This document shows positions 12,301-24,461 of a stretch of DNA of 64,000 nucleotides, piece by piece. The DNA comes from Jaltomata sinuosa (lineage: Eukaryota > Streptophyta > Magnoliopsida > Solanales > Solanaceae), in NCBI GenBank assembly GCA_003996215.1, contig QJPP01003568.1, positions 1-64,000 of the forward strand, given 5' to 3'. A program made the position numbers and the translations under genes. The notes under the pieces are model-generated. The model was given only the letters and a program-made list of their open reading frames with translations, searched no databases and was not told the origin of the DNA. Each line of letters starts with the position of its first letter. The first letter of the stretch is position 1.

Positions 12301-13193
12301 CCCTTCTCTTTCCCGCTTTCCAAAATCATTCCATGACCTTTTTATGGGGTCAATTTACTAACTCCTCCCATACTTCATAATATCCCTCACTTTATACTGT
12401 CCAAACATTTTTATAAACGCAAACTATCGTCTTTCAAATACCATCACATGAGTTCTTTCCAGAATATTTAACTAAAATATTAACGTGGTTCTTGTAAAAT
12501 AGAAGAGACGGAGACATACCTCGACTTCCTCCTTTTTATGGATGGAGTTAATACTTTGAATTGACTAACTGAACTTTAAATTTGGCCACAACATGGAAGG
12601 GTCAACAATACCAAAGTTGTAAGCAACCTCTATGACTTTCTATAATTGTTATTTTTTGCTTCCACATAGAAATGGTCTTTTTTCGTTATATAGCTCCCAT
12701 TTTCTCTCTGAAAATGGAGTATATAAAGTTCTACTTATGTACTTAATAAGAAGAATAGTCAACTATGAGATGATATAAATATTATTTGTCTACAAATTCA
12801 TTAGTTTCCACCACTAATTAATTAATATTTACTAAAGTCAATACATCCTTCTAGCAACATCATCACGTGACTACCATGGGATAAGTTGGAGAATTTAATG
12901 ATCTATTCTTATCTCCACATATTGCTGCTACATACTAATCCTCTTTAGCACATACTTTTAACAATAAAATATTCTAGGACACTCATTCTTGCTTGGATGT
13001 GTTTATGTCACGAACGCATACACTCAGGTATTGTGTAAGTCTGTAGTAAAATGCACATAATATATTCTATACAATTCTCAATTTAAATTGGATGTCTTTG
13101 ACCAAGAAGACATTATGATAAAATTCTCAGTTTTTGATTTGTAAGCGTTCGACACAAGATAAGTCATTACCTTTTAAAGCACGGGGTGTTACA
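9319..13193 (-). repeat. LTR A of the giant-LTR element (3875 bp)
   Basis: On the plus strand it runs from TGCCACACCCC to GGGGTGTTACA. It aligns end to end with LTR B at 13820-17783. It lacks about 90 bp that B carries between two copies of GAGAGTTA (14512 and 14603), which fits a deletion between short direct repeats. The first 125 bp differ from B at about ten positions; long inner stretches differ much less. No coding capacity is evident: the 74-codon frame at 11121 and its copy at 15713 lack an ATG start. Confidence 0.9.
10315..10990. repeat. Degenerate short tandem repeat in LTR A
   Basis: The core AGCCC-nn-TAGGCA recurs many times at spacings of about 18-30 bp, for example ATAGCCCTATAGGCATCAC and TAGCCCTCTTAGGC. 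It decays at both edges. The same array is in LTR B, so it predates the LTR divergence. It is not a CRISPR: units vary and spacers are not distinct. Confidence 0.85.
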
Positions 13194-13209
13194 TCTTTCC
13201 CCCCTTAGG
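13194..13209 (-). other. Polypurine tract of the giant-LTR element
   Basis: On the minus strand CCTAAGGGGGGAAAGA directly precedes the LTR start TGTAACACC. This is the usual place and form of the plus-strand primer in Tekay/Del-like elements. Confidence 0.88.
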
Positions 13210-13803
13210 AACATTCATCCTCGAATGTGAATAATACGCGTGTTTAAGTCTAGGAATCTCTTGAATTTATATTAGGGTCTCTTATATAATTAGAATATCC
13301 TACACCTGCTAAAAGTCGGAAAAAAACATGTTATTTGCCTCCCATGGTCACTAAAAGCTTGTCGTATCTTATCAGCCCTCACACAACCATTCATGACATA
13401 TAATAACATTTAAAACTAGAATGTACCTCAGACATCATAACTTTGCTCCTAAAGATGCCATAACACTTCAAATAGAAGCTCAACGCTTCTAGACCTGCAC
13501 AGTTTGTTGATGTCTAACAACCATATATCCCTTTTGCATTATTTAGATAAATCAAATATTATGATTCGGGAAATAGGGTTCCAAGACCATCTCTTTGACG
13601 ACGTTGACAAAGGGTCCCATCATGGGCGATCTGAGAAGAGATATGCAGAAGAAGATGTATCTCTATAGCATGATCTACAAAATGAAAGAATAGTAACCAA
13701 TCATAAATGCCATGTAGCCCCCTGATTATAAGTGTGGTAAACAACACACCCATAATGAAGATGCTACTAAACACGGCTTGCAGACTCCTTTAGATATGAC
13801 GTT

Positions 13804-13815
13804 GCTCTGATACCA
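13804..13815 (-). other. Primer binding site, initiator Met tRNA
   Basis: Exact TGGTATCAGAGC on the minus strand, four bases from the end of LTR B. Confidence 0.9.
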
Positions 13816-13819
13816 AGTT

Positions 13820-16800
13820 TGTCACGCCCCAAACTCGAGGGGCAAAACTGGCACCTAATGCCAAACCTTTGGTATGAGATGACCCAGCTAAACCATTTTG
13901 CCAATGGAATATGATATCCATAAGCAATCAATAAAACAACAAAGTGTATCTTGGCTTAAAAATAAGCCCTCGGCCGGCAAGTCCCCTATAAACTGCCCTA
14001 TAAGGAAAATAGCTACTCCCAATAAATCATATAAAGAATTAAATATGTAGCATGCATGTCCTGTTTGGACCGTCGAGATCACTATGATATTTATAAAAAT
14101 ATAAATGTTATGCAATATAAGTTAGGCCGCTAGGCTACTGAACTGTCAACAATAACAACAAGGCCCAACTGACTACAATACAGATATACAATCCAACAGA
14201 CTAGTCTGCAACCCTCTATGAATAAAATACTTGGCAGGACAAGGACCTAGCCTACCCAAATGCTACATACGGTAAAACAGGTAAACCTTTGAGACTCTAG
14301 GGACCCCTGGAAGATTAAGGAGTGATCTAATCCGCTTAAAACTCAACATAGCTACTTAGCAGGTCTGTCTAATTATTGCTCGGGACATGTAGGCATGAAT
14401 GCAGCGCCCCCAGGCAATGGCGCATCAGTACGAAATAATGTACAAAGTATGTAAGGCAAATAGGAGTTGAAACGGAAGATAATATCATAAACTTTAGAAG
14501 TAATCAAATAGGAGAGTTAAAGATAATTAGAGCATACTTTACCTGCTCCTGAATATATAAGTTGCTGAGACTGATATCATAAGTACTGTAAATACTCAAG
14601 TAGAGAGTTAGAGGTTACCCAGAAATACTTACCTATTCTCGGCTTAGCCTTACAAACCATAACGAACTGAGCAATTTGCTTACTGGAGTCGTGCTAACTA
14701 TATCATCTAATAACGAGGTACTTGGGAAAAAAGGTCAGAAATCATCATAATACAACTTAACTATTCCTGACACAGATCATACAATAATAATCAAACAATA
14801 ACCTAACCAGCTCCCATAAACACGGCAGGTACAAATAGCAAACAATACCACCCCACTCAGGCCCCTATAAGACCAAGAGGTGCCAATTCAGCCTATATAC
14901 CGCTATTGGTAGTCCCCTAGTCATATAGGAAGTCATTATATCTTAGTAGCCCCTCCAGAACCTTACATATAGATCTTTATGTCTAGTAGCCTATTAGGCA
15001 TGTTGTATATCATAATAGCCCCTTTAGGCACTCATTATATAGCCCCGAAAGCAATTGTTATGTCCCAGTAGCCCATTAGGAACTTTTTATATCATAATAG
15101 CCCTATAGGCATCCTATAGCCCTCTTAGGCATCCACATAGCCCTATAGGCATCACATAGCCCTCTTAGGCGTAAACATAGTCCGTAGGCATCGACATGTA
15201 GCCCTCATAGGCAATCAAGTAGCCCGTAAGTGAATAGGTCTCACTATAACCCTGTAGGTAACCATAATAATCCATTTGCTTTATATTATTCCTGAAGGCA
15301 ACTCATTGGCTTGAAACCTCAATATACCCCCTTTAGGCAAACATTATAGCCTGTGAGTGAATAAGCTTCATTATATTCCCTTAGGAAATTGAATAAGCCA
15401 ATAGGCTCTACTATAGCCTCGTTGGCAGTCGAAGTAGATCGTAGGTTCCACATCATCTTAATATCCCCTTAGGCAACATGCACATAGCCCCTAAGATAAT
15501 AATCTTATCTCTATAGCTAACTATAATAGCTCCGAAAGCAACAATAATAATCAAATGGCTCAAATATAAGCCATATAGTTATAAGCGGCCTATACAAATA
15601 ATCTCTAAGTTTTATCTAAACTCAGGGTCGCCATCAATAGAATACGAATCCCTATGAGGGATGACTGTGTAAATTTAAGAAGCCAGCCAAATCAAATAAG
15701 GTTGCAAGTAATTTGGCTAACACAACTAGCTTTATTGTTCTTTATGCTTTAAGGAAAATTTTCAAAAGAAGGAATATCCTTAACATACGTGTACATTCTC
15801 TACTTCTAACTATACGTAAACTCTCTTTTAGCTTAGCTCAAATAATAACGGGTTTTTTTATTAGCTATGTACTTTCTCTCGTAACCCATAATATCTCTTT
15901 GCTCCCAACATATTTATCACGTAGACAACTCTTTTAACTTCAGTACAAAACATAACAAGCTTAACTTCTGTAACACTTACTTTGAGTTTCCTGACTAACT
16001 CCCCTTGTCTCAACTTCTATTCAAGAGTAATCACTGACTCTGTAGCTTCTACTATTCTTATCAGTCGCGTAGACCTTGTCTTATATCCAATCCCTCGATA
16101 TTCTCGTGTTTATTCTTGCATCGCATATGAGATATCATTATGACAATAATTTATCTGTTTCTTAACTTTTGGATTAGGCACGACATCAATACTATTTGGA
16201 TATGAGTTCCCAACAAGGGATAACTATTTCTAGATAAATCAGAACAATATAATCTAGAAGTTTTATGAGACGTTCTTCGATAGTATACTAGACATAGAAC
16301 TCTTGAAATGAAATAGTCATGCCCTGAAGATAATGGAATAGCCTTTACATACCTTACTTCAAGACTTCCTCTATTGTGCCATCGATGTTCGTTGATCAAA
16401 ATTCTTATCTTTGTTTCCTACCCTTCACAAATGATCATATGACCTTCACATAAGGTTAATATTACTACCCCTATCTATTGTAGGAGAAGTTAGCAGTAGA
16501 CAGAGCCTCATCATGCAATGATATTCTTAAACTGAGAATAACAATATAGTGTAGTTATTATAGAGTAATTAATATCACTCTCATATAATAGCTTCACATA
16601 TTACAACCTCTATTGGCATAAACTGAGTAGTTCTTCCACCTAATTTGATGTATGAACCACATGATTTTTCTCCAAGTATTATTCATGTATATGTAGATAA
16701 TGATATACGAACAAGAGTCACATCAAAAAGATTGTCTTATTCATCTTGGAAACCATAATCAATAAGGAAAGCGTTATGTACCACTTGACTCAACCAGTTT

Positions 16801-17783
16801 ATTTTTTAACCTAATCGAACTCAAAATCACAACTCTTAAACTGGTCCAATCAACATAGATTGACAAATATAATAAGTAAATGGTATATTGGTACACCTTT
16901 CTCTTTCCCGCTTTCCAAAATCATTCCGTGACTTTTCTATGAGATCAATTTACTAACTCCACCCTTCATAATATCCCTCCCTTTACACTGTCCAAACAAT
17001 TTTATAAAATGAACTCTCAGCTTTCAAATACCATCACATGAGTTCTTTCCAGAATATTTAACTAAAATATTAACGTGGTTCTTGTAAAATAGAAGACACG
17101 GAGACATACCTCGACTTTCTCATTTTTATGGATGGAGTTAATACTTTGAATTGACTAACTGAGCTTTAAATTTGGCCACAACATGGAAGGGTCAACAATA
17201 CAAAAGTTGTAAGCAACCTCTATGACTTTCTATAATTGTTATTTTTTGCTTCCACATAGAAATGGTCTCTTTTCGTTATATAGCTCCCATTTTCTCTCTG
17301 AAAATGGAGTATATAAAGTTCTACTTATGTACTTAATAAGAAGAATAGTCAACTATGAGATGATATAAATATTATTTGTCTACAAATTCATTAGTTTCCA
17401 CCACTAATTAATTAATATTTACTAAAGTCAATACATCCTTCTAGCGACATCATCACGTGACTACCATGGGATAAGTTGGAGAATTTAATGATCTACTCTT
17501 ATCTCCACATATTGCTGCTACATACTAATCCTCTTTAGCACATACTTTTAACAATAAAATATTCTAGGACACTCATTCTTGCTTGGATGTGTTTATGTCA
17601 GTTACGCATACACTCATGTATTGTGTAAGTCTGTAGTAAAATGAACATAATATATTCTATCAAATTCTCAATTTATATTGGATGTCTTCGAACAAGCGGG
17701 GCATTATGATAAAATTCTCAATTTTTGGCTCATAATCCTTCGACACAAGATAATCGTTAACCTTGAAAGCATGGGGTGTCACA
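13820..17783 (-). repeat. LTR B of the giant-LTR element (3964 bp)
   Basis: On the plus strand it runs from TGTCACGCCCC to GGGGTGTCACA. It is the 5' LTR in element sense. Its upper edge meets the LTR of the third gypsy element at 17784, so this element probably landed in that LTR. Confidence 0.9.
14911..15580. repeat. Degenerate short tandem repeat in LTR B
   Basis: Counterpart of the AGCCC...TAGGCA array in LTR A, with the same unit order and a few base changes. Confidence 0.85.
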
Positions 17784-18325
17784 TGGAATGATCATAGTTT
17801 TGCCTGAAGATTATGATTTGAGTATAATCGAGGGATTATTAGGCAACGTAGACTGATTTAGGTATTATGTGAATTGATTTTAGATCAAGCGCAAGCGAAA
17901 GCTTCAGAAAATTAGAAGGCTCCAATCCAATATGTGTTCATCTAACTGTCGCTTAGTATTTTATGTGCATTGCTTGGTTTAGGGAATGGAAATATGAATG
18001 TCAAAATATTCGGTTATCAATCATGTGAAATAAACTTGGCTTATTTCTTTTTAGTTTACAAGTGTGATTTTGTTCATTATTTGTTGATTATTGGATTGTG
18101 CGTGATATTAGGCTGGCTCGGTTACCATGCCTGGTATGGGATACATATTGGTTGACTTAGGTAACATGCCTGGTATGAGATACATATATTGGTTGTCTTG
18201 GGTTGGTCGCCTAGTACATTTTCTATATTGGTTGGCTCAGATACCACGTCTGGTATGGGTTTGTTTATATTTGTAGACCGGGTTATTTCATTAAAGGTGA
18301 TTGTTGCATATTAATCTATGAGTGG
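17784..18325 (+). repeat. 5' LTR of third element, left piece
   Basis: It matches 35856 to about 36485 in the 3' LTR, less a short gap. It includes GTACCATGCCTGGTATGG-type subrepeats at about 18110-18265. Its last five bases, AGTGG (18321-18325), are the left target duplication of the nested Athila element. Confidence 0.88.
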
Positions 18326-19348
18326 TGATAAGTCGGTAATCTACCAACTTATTAAGTCTTTAATCATTAATTATTGCTATTTTTTGATGAGATTTAGAGG
18401 TTCTTATGACCTTTATTTATGTGTATGCAGGTACTTGTGATCAAAGATAGAAAAAAAGGAAATGGACCTAAAAAGAGCCTAAAAGGAGTTGAAGTGTGAA
18501 GTGATCAAACAAGATGAAGGTTCTGGCGAAGGGTGCGAACCTCATACTACACACAGTCATTGGTGCGGCCCGCACCTCCCACTGCATGAAGCTCAGAATC
18601 ATCTGAAGGAACTATTAAGGGGTATGGTCTCTATGCGACGCGCACTTTGACTGGTGGAAACTGCACCCCACTTCACATGGAGCTCTCAAATCAAGTCAAG
18701 TCACTGGTCCACTAAACATAGATGTGCGACGCACACATTAAGATGTGAAAACCGCACGTCGTGTCGTATAGCTCTCGAATGTGAAATTGCTAGTGGGTAC
18801 TTGGGATTCCACTTAGATTGAGGCTAAAAATAGCTCAACTCGCTGGAAACACCCATTTAAGGGTCTAAAGCTAAAGATAGTGTGACCTTCCCAAGCATAT
18901 CTTGGTCGTTTAATGTTTAATTCAATGGTTCTTAAAATAGGACTATTGAATATATGAATGTTAGATTGAAATATGCATAATCATGCTTTAAACCAAGGCT
19001 ATCTATGGCGTTTAGCAAGAATTTATATGAATGAGCAATCACCCTAACCCATATTCGAGTCTCATTTGACACACATCCCTAGTCGTCCTCTATCACTGTT
19101 TACACAAACTATTATTTTATTGTCTTGCTTTGAATTGCGAATTATGACAGATTTTCCAATTCCCCGTTCCTTTACTTTTATTGTTTTACAAACAAACTAC
19201 TCTCGTTGTGAAGTCTTTTCTTTACAATTGACTTGGCTATCACCAATTTCCTATGCGATTGACCCCGACTCCCGTCGGGTAATATAAATTTGTTTTGTTT
19301 AATGATCACTGATACCTCCATCTAGGAGAGTACACTTTAACATTATCA
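18326..19348 (+). repeat. 5' LTR of the Athila-type element (1023 bp)
   Basis: It begins TGATAAGTCGG and ends CATTATCA. It lacks about 478 bp present in the 3' LTR (28395-28872); the join is near 18780. It contains GTGCGGCCCGCAC (18563-18575), one of the palindromes of this family. Confidence 0.92.
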
Positions 19349-19353
19349 ATAAA

Positions 19354-19371
19354 TGGCGTCGTTGCCGAGGA
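19354..19371 (+). other. Primer binding site, tRNA-Asp type
   Basis: TGGCGTCGTTGCCGAGGA differs at two positions from the complement of the plant tRNA-Asp 3' end, the site usual for Athila elements. It starts five bases after the LTR. Confidence 0.85.
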
Positions 19372-19472
19372 ATTGAGTTTGAATAGCCTTTTTGATTGTG
19401 AATTGAAATCACTTTGTAGAGTGTTTGTTATTTTTATTTGGTTTATTATTTTTTCCATTGGACAGGTAGCCC

Positions 19473-20810
19473 ATGAGCGAGGTGTGTGATAAAGATAGTG
19501 TAAACGAGGGTTTGTGGATGCAACCAATGAACCCGTGATTCAAGTAGGAGTAGGTGCAATTTGCCTACCCCTTACAATTGGAAATATGGTGTTCCACGTC
19601 ATTAGCACAATATTCCATCTGATACAAATGAAGGGGATATTTGGAGGAGCAGCCCAGGAAGATGCAAATAGGCACCTCCGCAATTTTATGGAGATATGCC
19701 AACCTTTCATCTTCTAAAACATTCCCCAAGAATCTATTCAACTACGCCTATTCTCGTTCTCTCTAACGGGGGAAGCCACGGCGTGGTTGGAGGTGAGAAA
19801 TTTTCGGATGGGTCAATCACCTCTTGGGCTGAGTTGGTAGATGCTTTCACTACTAGATTTTTTCTTCCATCACGGATGATGCAGTTGAGGGATGAAATTA
19901 CCAACTACCGCCAACTTCTCGATGAGCCTTTGCACGAGGCATCGTTGAGATTTAAGTAGAAGCTCGTGTTGTGTCATAACCATGGATTGCCGGACAATGT
20001 CTTGTTATAAAGATTCTCTAAATCCTTGAACTCGATGAATAATTTTATGGCAAATAATCTTATAGGTGGTACCTTCATGGATTTAAAATTTCCTATTGCC
20101 TAGGCCCTTCTAGAGTGAATGACCAAGACTAACAAAGCTTGGCACACAAGGGAGGTGGATATTCTTACCTCGGGAGTGACCACATCCATCTTAACAAATG
20201 GGATGCATAGAAAGGATGAAGAGAGGGATGAGACCATGGCAAAAATGATGATGCAAATAGACTTTCTAGCCAGGCATATGATGGGGGCAGGGAGTGCTAA
20301 GACCATGAATGCTGTGAGTACACCGGAGATCATGTCTAGTGATGATGAGCTTATGATCATTGTGGATAGTAAAATTTTCTATGTAATGGCGGGTTCTCAT
20401 CTCGGGTATTATCGCCTGAGGGATGAGAATCAAGGTTGGATTATCGACAAGGAAAGAAAAGGAAATTCGAGGGAGCGTGACAAGGATGGTGATAGATACA
20501 ATTACCAGAGTTCAAACCTATATGTGCCTCCAAATAAATCAGATTCTTTATATCAACCAGCCACAAGCAATCTCGGACATTCAAAGATTGAGGACATGTT
20601 GTCCTTTGTTCTAAAAAAGGTGGAAACGACAAATACCGGGGTTATTGAGCTTAAAAGTGAAGTTTCCACACTTTAGCAAACCTTGATCTCTCATTCAGCT
20701 TCAATTAAACATCTTGAGGCCCAAATGAATCATCTATCCACTCAAATGAACCCGAGGATGAAGGGAACACTTCCTAGAGACACCACGGCCAATCCTAAAA
20801 ATGATGATCA
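19473..20810 (+). pseudogene. Athila-type gag, first part (broken)
   Basis: A start at 19473 (MSEVCDK) runs only to a TGA at 19536, and the reading continues in another frame from about 19514. A Retrotrans_gag-like domain spans about 19650-20050, with MEICQPF, SLTGEATAW and the AELVDAF-RFFLPSR core, crossing two frames and a stop at 19957. The frame at 20119-20676 continues with a Met/Asp-rich stretch and a heptad-like C-terminal part, likely coiled coil. No intact CCHC knuckle is visible. The reading is cut at 20811 by the LTR-like insertion and resumes at 21675. Confidence 0.8.
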
Positions 20811-21674
20811 TGTCACGACCCAATTTCTCAGGTCATGTTGGCACCTACAACCCCCCCAGTAGGCGAACCAATTCTCCTAGCCCGGAATGGTTAGTAATGG
20901 TCTACTACCTCACTAATATGCACAAAAGGCAGAAATAAGCCAAAGAATAATTTAAATATAGACAAATCGGAAGCAATTAACCCATATATATACAAAATGA
21001 AACTACACCATCCCTAAGACTTGGTATAGATATTACATAAGCTTCTAATAGAATACAAGTGCTATAAGAAACAAAATGATAAGTACAATTATCTCCGAAT
21101 ATACAAAGAGTAACAAAACAAAAGATGAGATGTGGTCAAGCCCTGACTGTCAGGTGCTCACCCTAGTCTCGAATACCCAAAGATCCACGAATCTCCAACG
21201 TGATCAACGATGAAAGCTCAACTAATATCTGCCCCAGAGAGATGCAAAAGTGTAGTATGAGCACCAATTGCTAGGCAACGGCTACCTAGTAGGATTCATC
21301 GACTGACTGAGCACATATCAAATATAAAAGCAATAATAAGCAGAATATATGAAAAAGTCATGGAAAAAAAGGAGGGAGCACAAAGAACTCGCACAAGAAT
21401 AATCAATCAAGAGTTAAAAGTAAAACATGCTAGCATAGGAGATATACATACACAGAAACACAGGTGAAAGAGGGAAGAAAGACGCACCTGGAATCCTTGC
21501 AACAATAGTATGTATAAGGAGAGAGTTTAGAAACATGGCAGTATACTGGTAACCTCAAGTAAAAAGGGAAAGAAGGGAAGCAATTTCACATACTAAAGAA
21601 GGGATCAATATACTAAAGGAAATCATATTATAAATCCAACTTCAAAAAACAAAAAAAAAGATAATATAAACAAA
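20811..21674 (-). mobile_element. LTR-like insertion (864 bp) in Athila gag
   Basis: It begins TGTCACGACCC on the plus strand, the reverse complement of the end of the first chromovirus LTR, and the next ~90 bp also match that LTR end in reverse. GATCA stands on both sides (20806-20810 and 21675-21679), and the gag frame is continuous if one GATCA and the insertion are ignored. It is far shorter than the 3.3-kb LTR and does not end in the expected CA, so it is either a truncated solo LTR or a short related element. Confidence 0.7.
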
Positions 21675-22640
21675 GATCAACCTCAGAAGTATAAACCTAG
21701 GATGGAATAACCTCCTCAGATGGCCATTGATATTTAAGAAGACCCTCATATTGCACAAAGTGTGCTGACCACACTACTAAAGGGACTTCCTCCATACCCT
21801 CAATGGTTAAACATAAAGAAGGAAGAGCACAAATTCAATAAGTTTGTTGACTTGTTCAACAAACTTTTGATAAATATTCCTTTGGTTGAAGCCTTACCAA
21901 AAATTCCAGGGTATGCCAAATTTATGAAGAAGTTGCTAAAGAAGAAAAGATTGTTGATATGGGCACCGTTGAGATATCACATAGTTGTAGCACTGTGATG
22001 ACAAGCAATGTTTCTACAAAATGAGATGATCCGGGTGCATTCACCATACCATGCACTATTGGGCTATTTGTGTTCCGTAAGGCCTTGTGTGACTTAGAGC
22101 CTAGAATTAACTTGATTCCCCTAGTAATATTCAAGAATTTAGGATTGGGTAGGCCCAAACCTATATCTATGCAGCTACTCATGGCTGATTTGTCCATTAA
22201 GCATCCAGTAAGAATCCTATTTGACGTATTGGTAAAAGTCGACAAGATCATTCTCCCGGTGGACTTCGTGATCTCAGATAGTGAAGTAGATGTTAAGGTG
22301 CCCATTATCTTGGGGTGACCGCTATTAGCCACGGGGAGAGCACTTGTGGATGTTAAACTCGGTGAACTTAAATTTTGAGTTGAAAGCAAAGTAGTGACAT
22401 TCAACATTTGCCAACCCACAAAGCCACCGGATGAATTGCGGGTAGTCTCAGTGATTGATGTTGAGGGAAAGCTTGATCATACCCTTAAGGAGTGTGAAAT
22501 GGGAAATACGCCCAAGTTTGAAGAGTTTCCAAGTTGGTAACATGATGATGTTTTGAGGACGTTGAAGGAGCAATTCCCCTTCTTAGGATGGGGCCACGCC
22601 AACCAGATTGGTATGTTATCCGACAACGACTAAGGTTGAG
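21675..22640 (+). pseudogene. Athila-type gag end and protease (broken)
   Basis: After the insertion the frame passes through PPYPQWLN and a Lys-rich stretch (to 21998), then a retropepsin-like domain at 22070-22318 with INLIPL, FKNLGLG, MADLSIKHP and the closing VPIILG. Athila proteases normally have an Asp-Leu-Gly active site; here the same place reads Asp-Leu-Glu-Pro, so the flap glycine is gone. The region after it (PTKPPDEL, EGKLDHTLKE) is usual Athila sequence leading to RT, but RT never starts: sequence turns T-rich at about 22695. Confidence 0.8.
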
Positions 22641-22694
22641 GTACTATCATCGAGCCTCGATATAAAATCAAGCGCTTCTTAGAAGGAAACCCAA

Positions 22695-24440
22695 GTATTT
22701 TTATTTTTTTTCGTTATCTTTTGTTGTTTTTGGTTTGTTTTAGGAAGGCATGGAAAAGAAAAATGAACAAGTGGAAAAACAGGGCAAAAAAGGGATGTGT
22801 AGAGGATTGTACAGTTTGCACAAGCCATTGTACGCATCGCACGGCCCAACAAACTCAAAAACATCAGCCTGAGAAGAAAAATTGAAAGTGGAGGAGACGT
22901 GTGCTGGGCTATGCGGTTTGCACATGCCCAAGTATGCATCGCACCTCCTCTGCACCACAAAAAAGAAAGCTAGCCAAGTTGGGGCATGAAAAGTTAGGTG
23001 CGAAGAGACATGTTGTCAACACAAGAGCTTGTGCAAATTTCACGTCGCGGTGCACCAAAGTTAGTTTTGAATTTTTAATTGACCTACCCATTGACTGACC
23101 TGACCTGGCTAATTTTTCTTTTTCTTTTCCCTTATAAATTGCCACCTTCACCCTTATTCTCCCATAATTCTCCCTCAACTCTCAAAATTCCCTCTCAAAA
23201 TCCTCCATAAATCCCTTAAACTTCTCCCAAACTCCTCTCCTCCTCTCATCCACACTCCGCCGCTGCTCCACCCAAGTTGCAGCCATCATTTTTCTTGGGG
23301 CAAAAATCATGGTCACCATTGTTGCACCTTCAAAAGCTTCAATTTTTGCTTCTCTTCGCTTAATATGCACTTATGGTAAGTTCCCTGATGTTAAATACAT
23401 GTTTTTATATTGATTGTGAACTCATATTGTGAAGCATGATTGATAAAATTGCCATGTTAATTTTGGGTGAGATCCAAAAATTTTGGGTCCCCAATTTCGA
23501 ATTGTATTGTGGATTTTGTTTAGTATCAATTTGGTAGAACTTGAATTGTGATAATGCATGTTAATTGTAGTAGTTTTTAGCCTTGTAAATCTCTGTTTGG
23601 GGTGAAGTCTGACTAACCAACTTGTGATTGATGCATGATTTTGCCCTATGATAGATTAGGTAATGTCATTCTTAAGGGAAAATTGTCGTTTTTCATGAGC
23701 TTTGGTTTAAAATTGATGATTGGGGCCAAAATTTGCTACTACTCATATACCCATGTTCTATGTTAAATATTTTGTTGGTTGTATGATCTTGTGCGGGGAG
23801 GTAGAAATTGTTGATTGATTATTGGTACCTAATTATTGCAATTGAAGGCTTGATGTTCCCGATGATAGACGGGGTAAGGTCCTTCTTAAGAGAAGTCATT
23901 GAGATCTTCTTTTATTTTTAATCGTGTTAATGGAATTCGGGAAAATCTGAGTACCCGAAGGATTTGGTAGTCATAGAATTTTTTGCCCCCTTTGTTTAAC
24001 TATTGGTTTATTGCGTGGTGCCAAGTGCCTAGAGCAAATCTTGCTCTATGAATCACATGCGCAATTCACAAGAACACAAGGAATGAAAAAGCCCAATTGT
24101 TTCCTTGTGTATTTCACATATGGTGCATAGATCCTGATGTGCGTAACGCACAAAGCACCACACCATGTTAAAGGGAAAGTTGCCAGTCACCATTTTGCGG
24201 GGAAAAGTATGGTGCGATGCGCACTTTGGTTAGTGCGGTCCGCACTAACATCGCACCTCAGCTGCAGAAATCCTTGTAGGTTTCTGTTAGCTCATGCGAA
24301 GTCACGTGTGATGCACACTCTATCTGGTGCAGTTTGCACGTGGTCCGTACGAGCCATCACTCACCTACTTTGTTTTTCTACTCTTTTTCTTGCACATTTG
24401 TCAAAAATACAAAAAAAAAATCTTTTGTTTTTAGACTCAC
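22695..24440. other. Non-coding spacer of the Athila element, palindrome-rich
   Basis: No conserved frame was found. A pyrimidine-rich stretch at 23100-23330 resembles 53100-53240 in reverse orientation. Palindromes include GTGCGATGCGCAC (24212-24224) and the perfect 17-mer TAGTGCGGTCCGCACTA (24231-24247), with further GCAC/GTGC words at 22800-23060. Confidence 0.7.
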
Positions 24441-24461
24441 AATCTTCATGTGAAGAACATG

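Larger units (their letters stand above)
13194..13819 (-). repeat. Complete internal region (626 bp) of the giant-LTR element
   Basis: It is bounded by the polypurine tract at the low end and the primer site at the high end. It holds no recognisable gag, protease, RT or integrase. The longest minus frame (13559-13774, 71 codons) has no similarity I recognise. The element therefore needs all proteins in trans. Confidence 0.85.
9052..17783 (-). mobile_element. Giant-LTR, tiny-internal non-autonomous gypsy element in tandem array
   Basis: On the minus strand this reads 5' LTR (17783-13820), primer site, 626 bp of internal DNA, polypurine tract, second LTR (13193-9319), then another primer site and the first 267 bp of a second internal unit, cut by the chromovirus at 9051. 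All gag-pol is missing. LTR ends (TGTYACACCCC... and ...GGGGYGTGRCA in element sense), the iMet primer site and the tract CCTAAGGGGGGAAAGA resemble Tekay/Del chromoviruses, so it is probably a deletion derivative mobilised by one of them. LTRs of 3.9 kb around 0.6 kb are an unusual proportion. The repeated LTR-internal order suggests recombination between LTRs of neighbouring copies. Confidence 0.85.
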
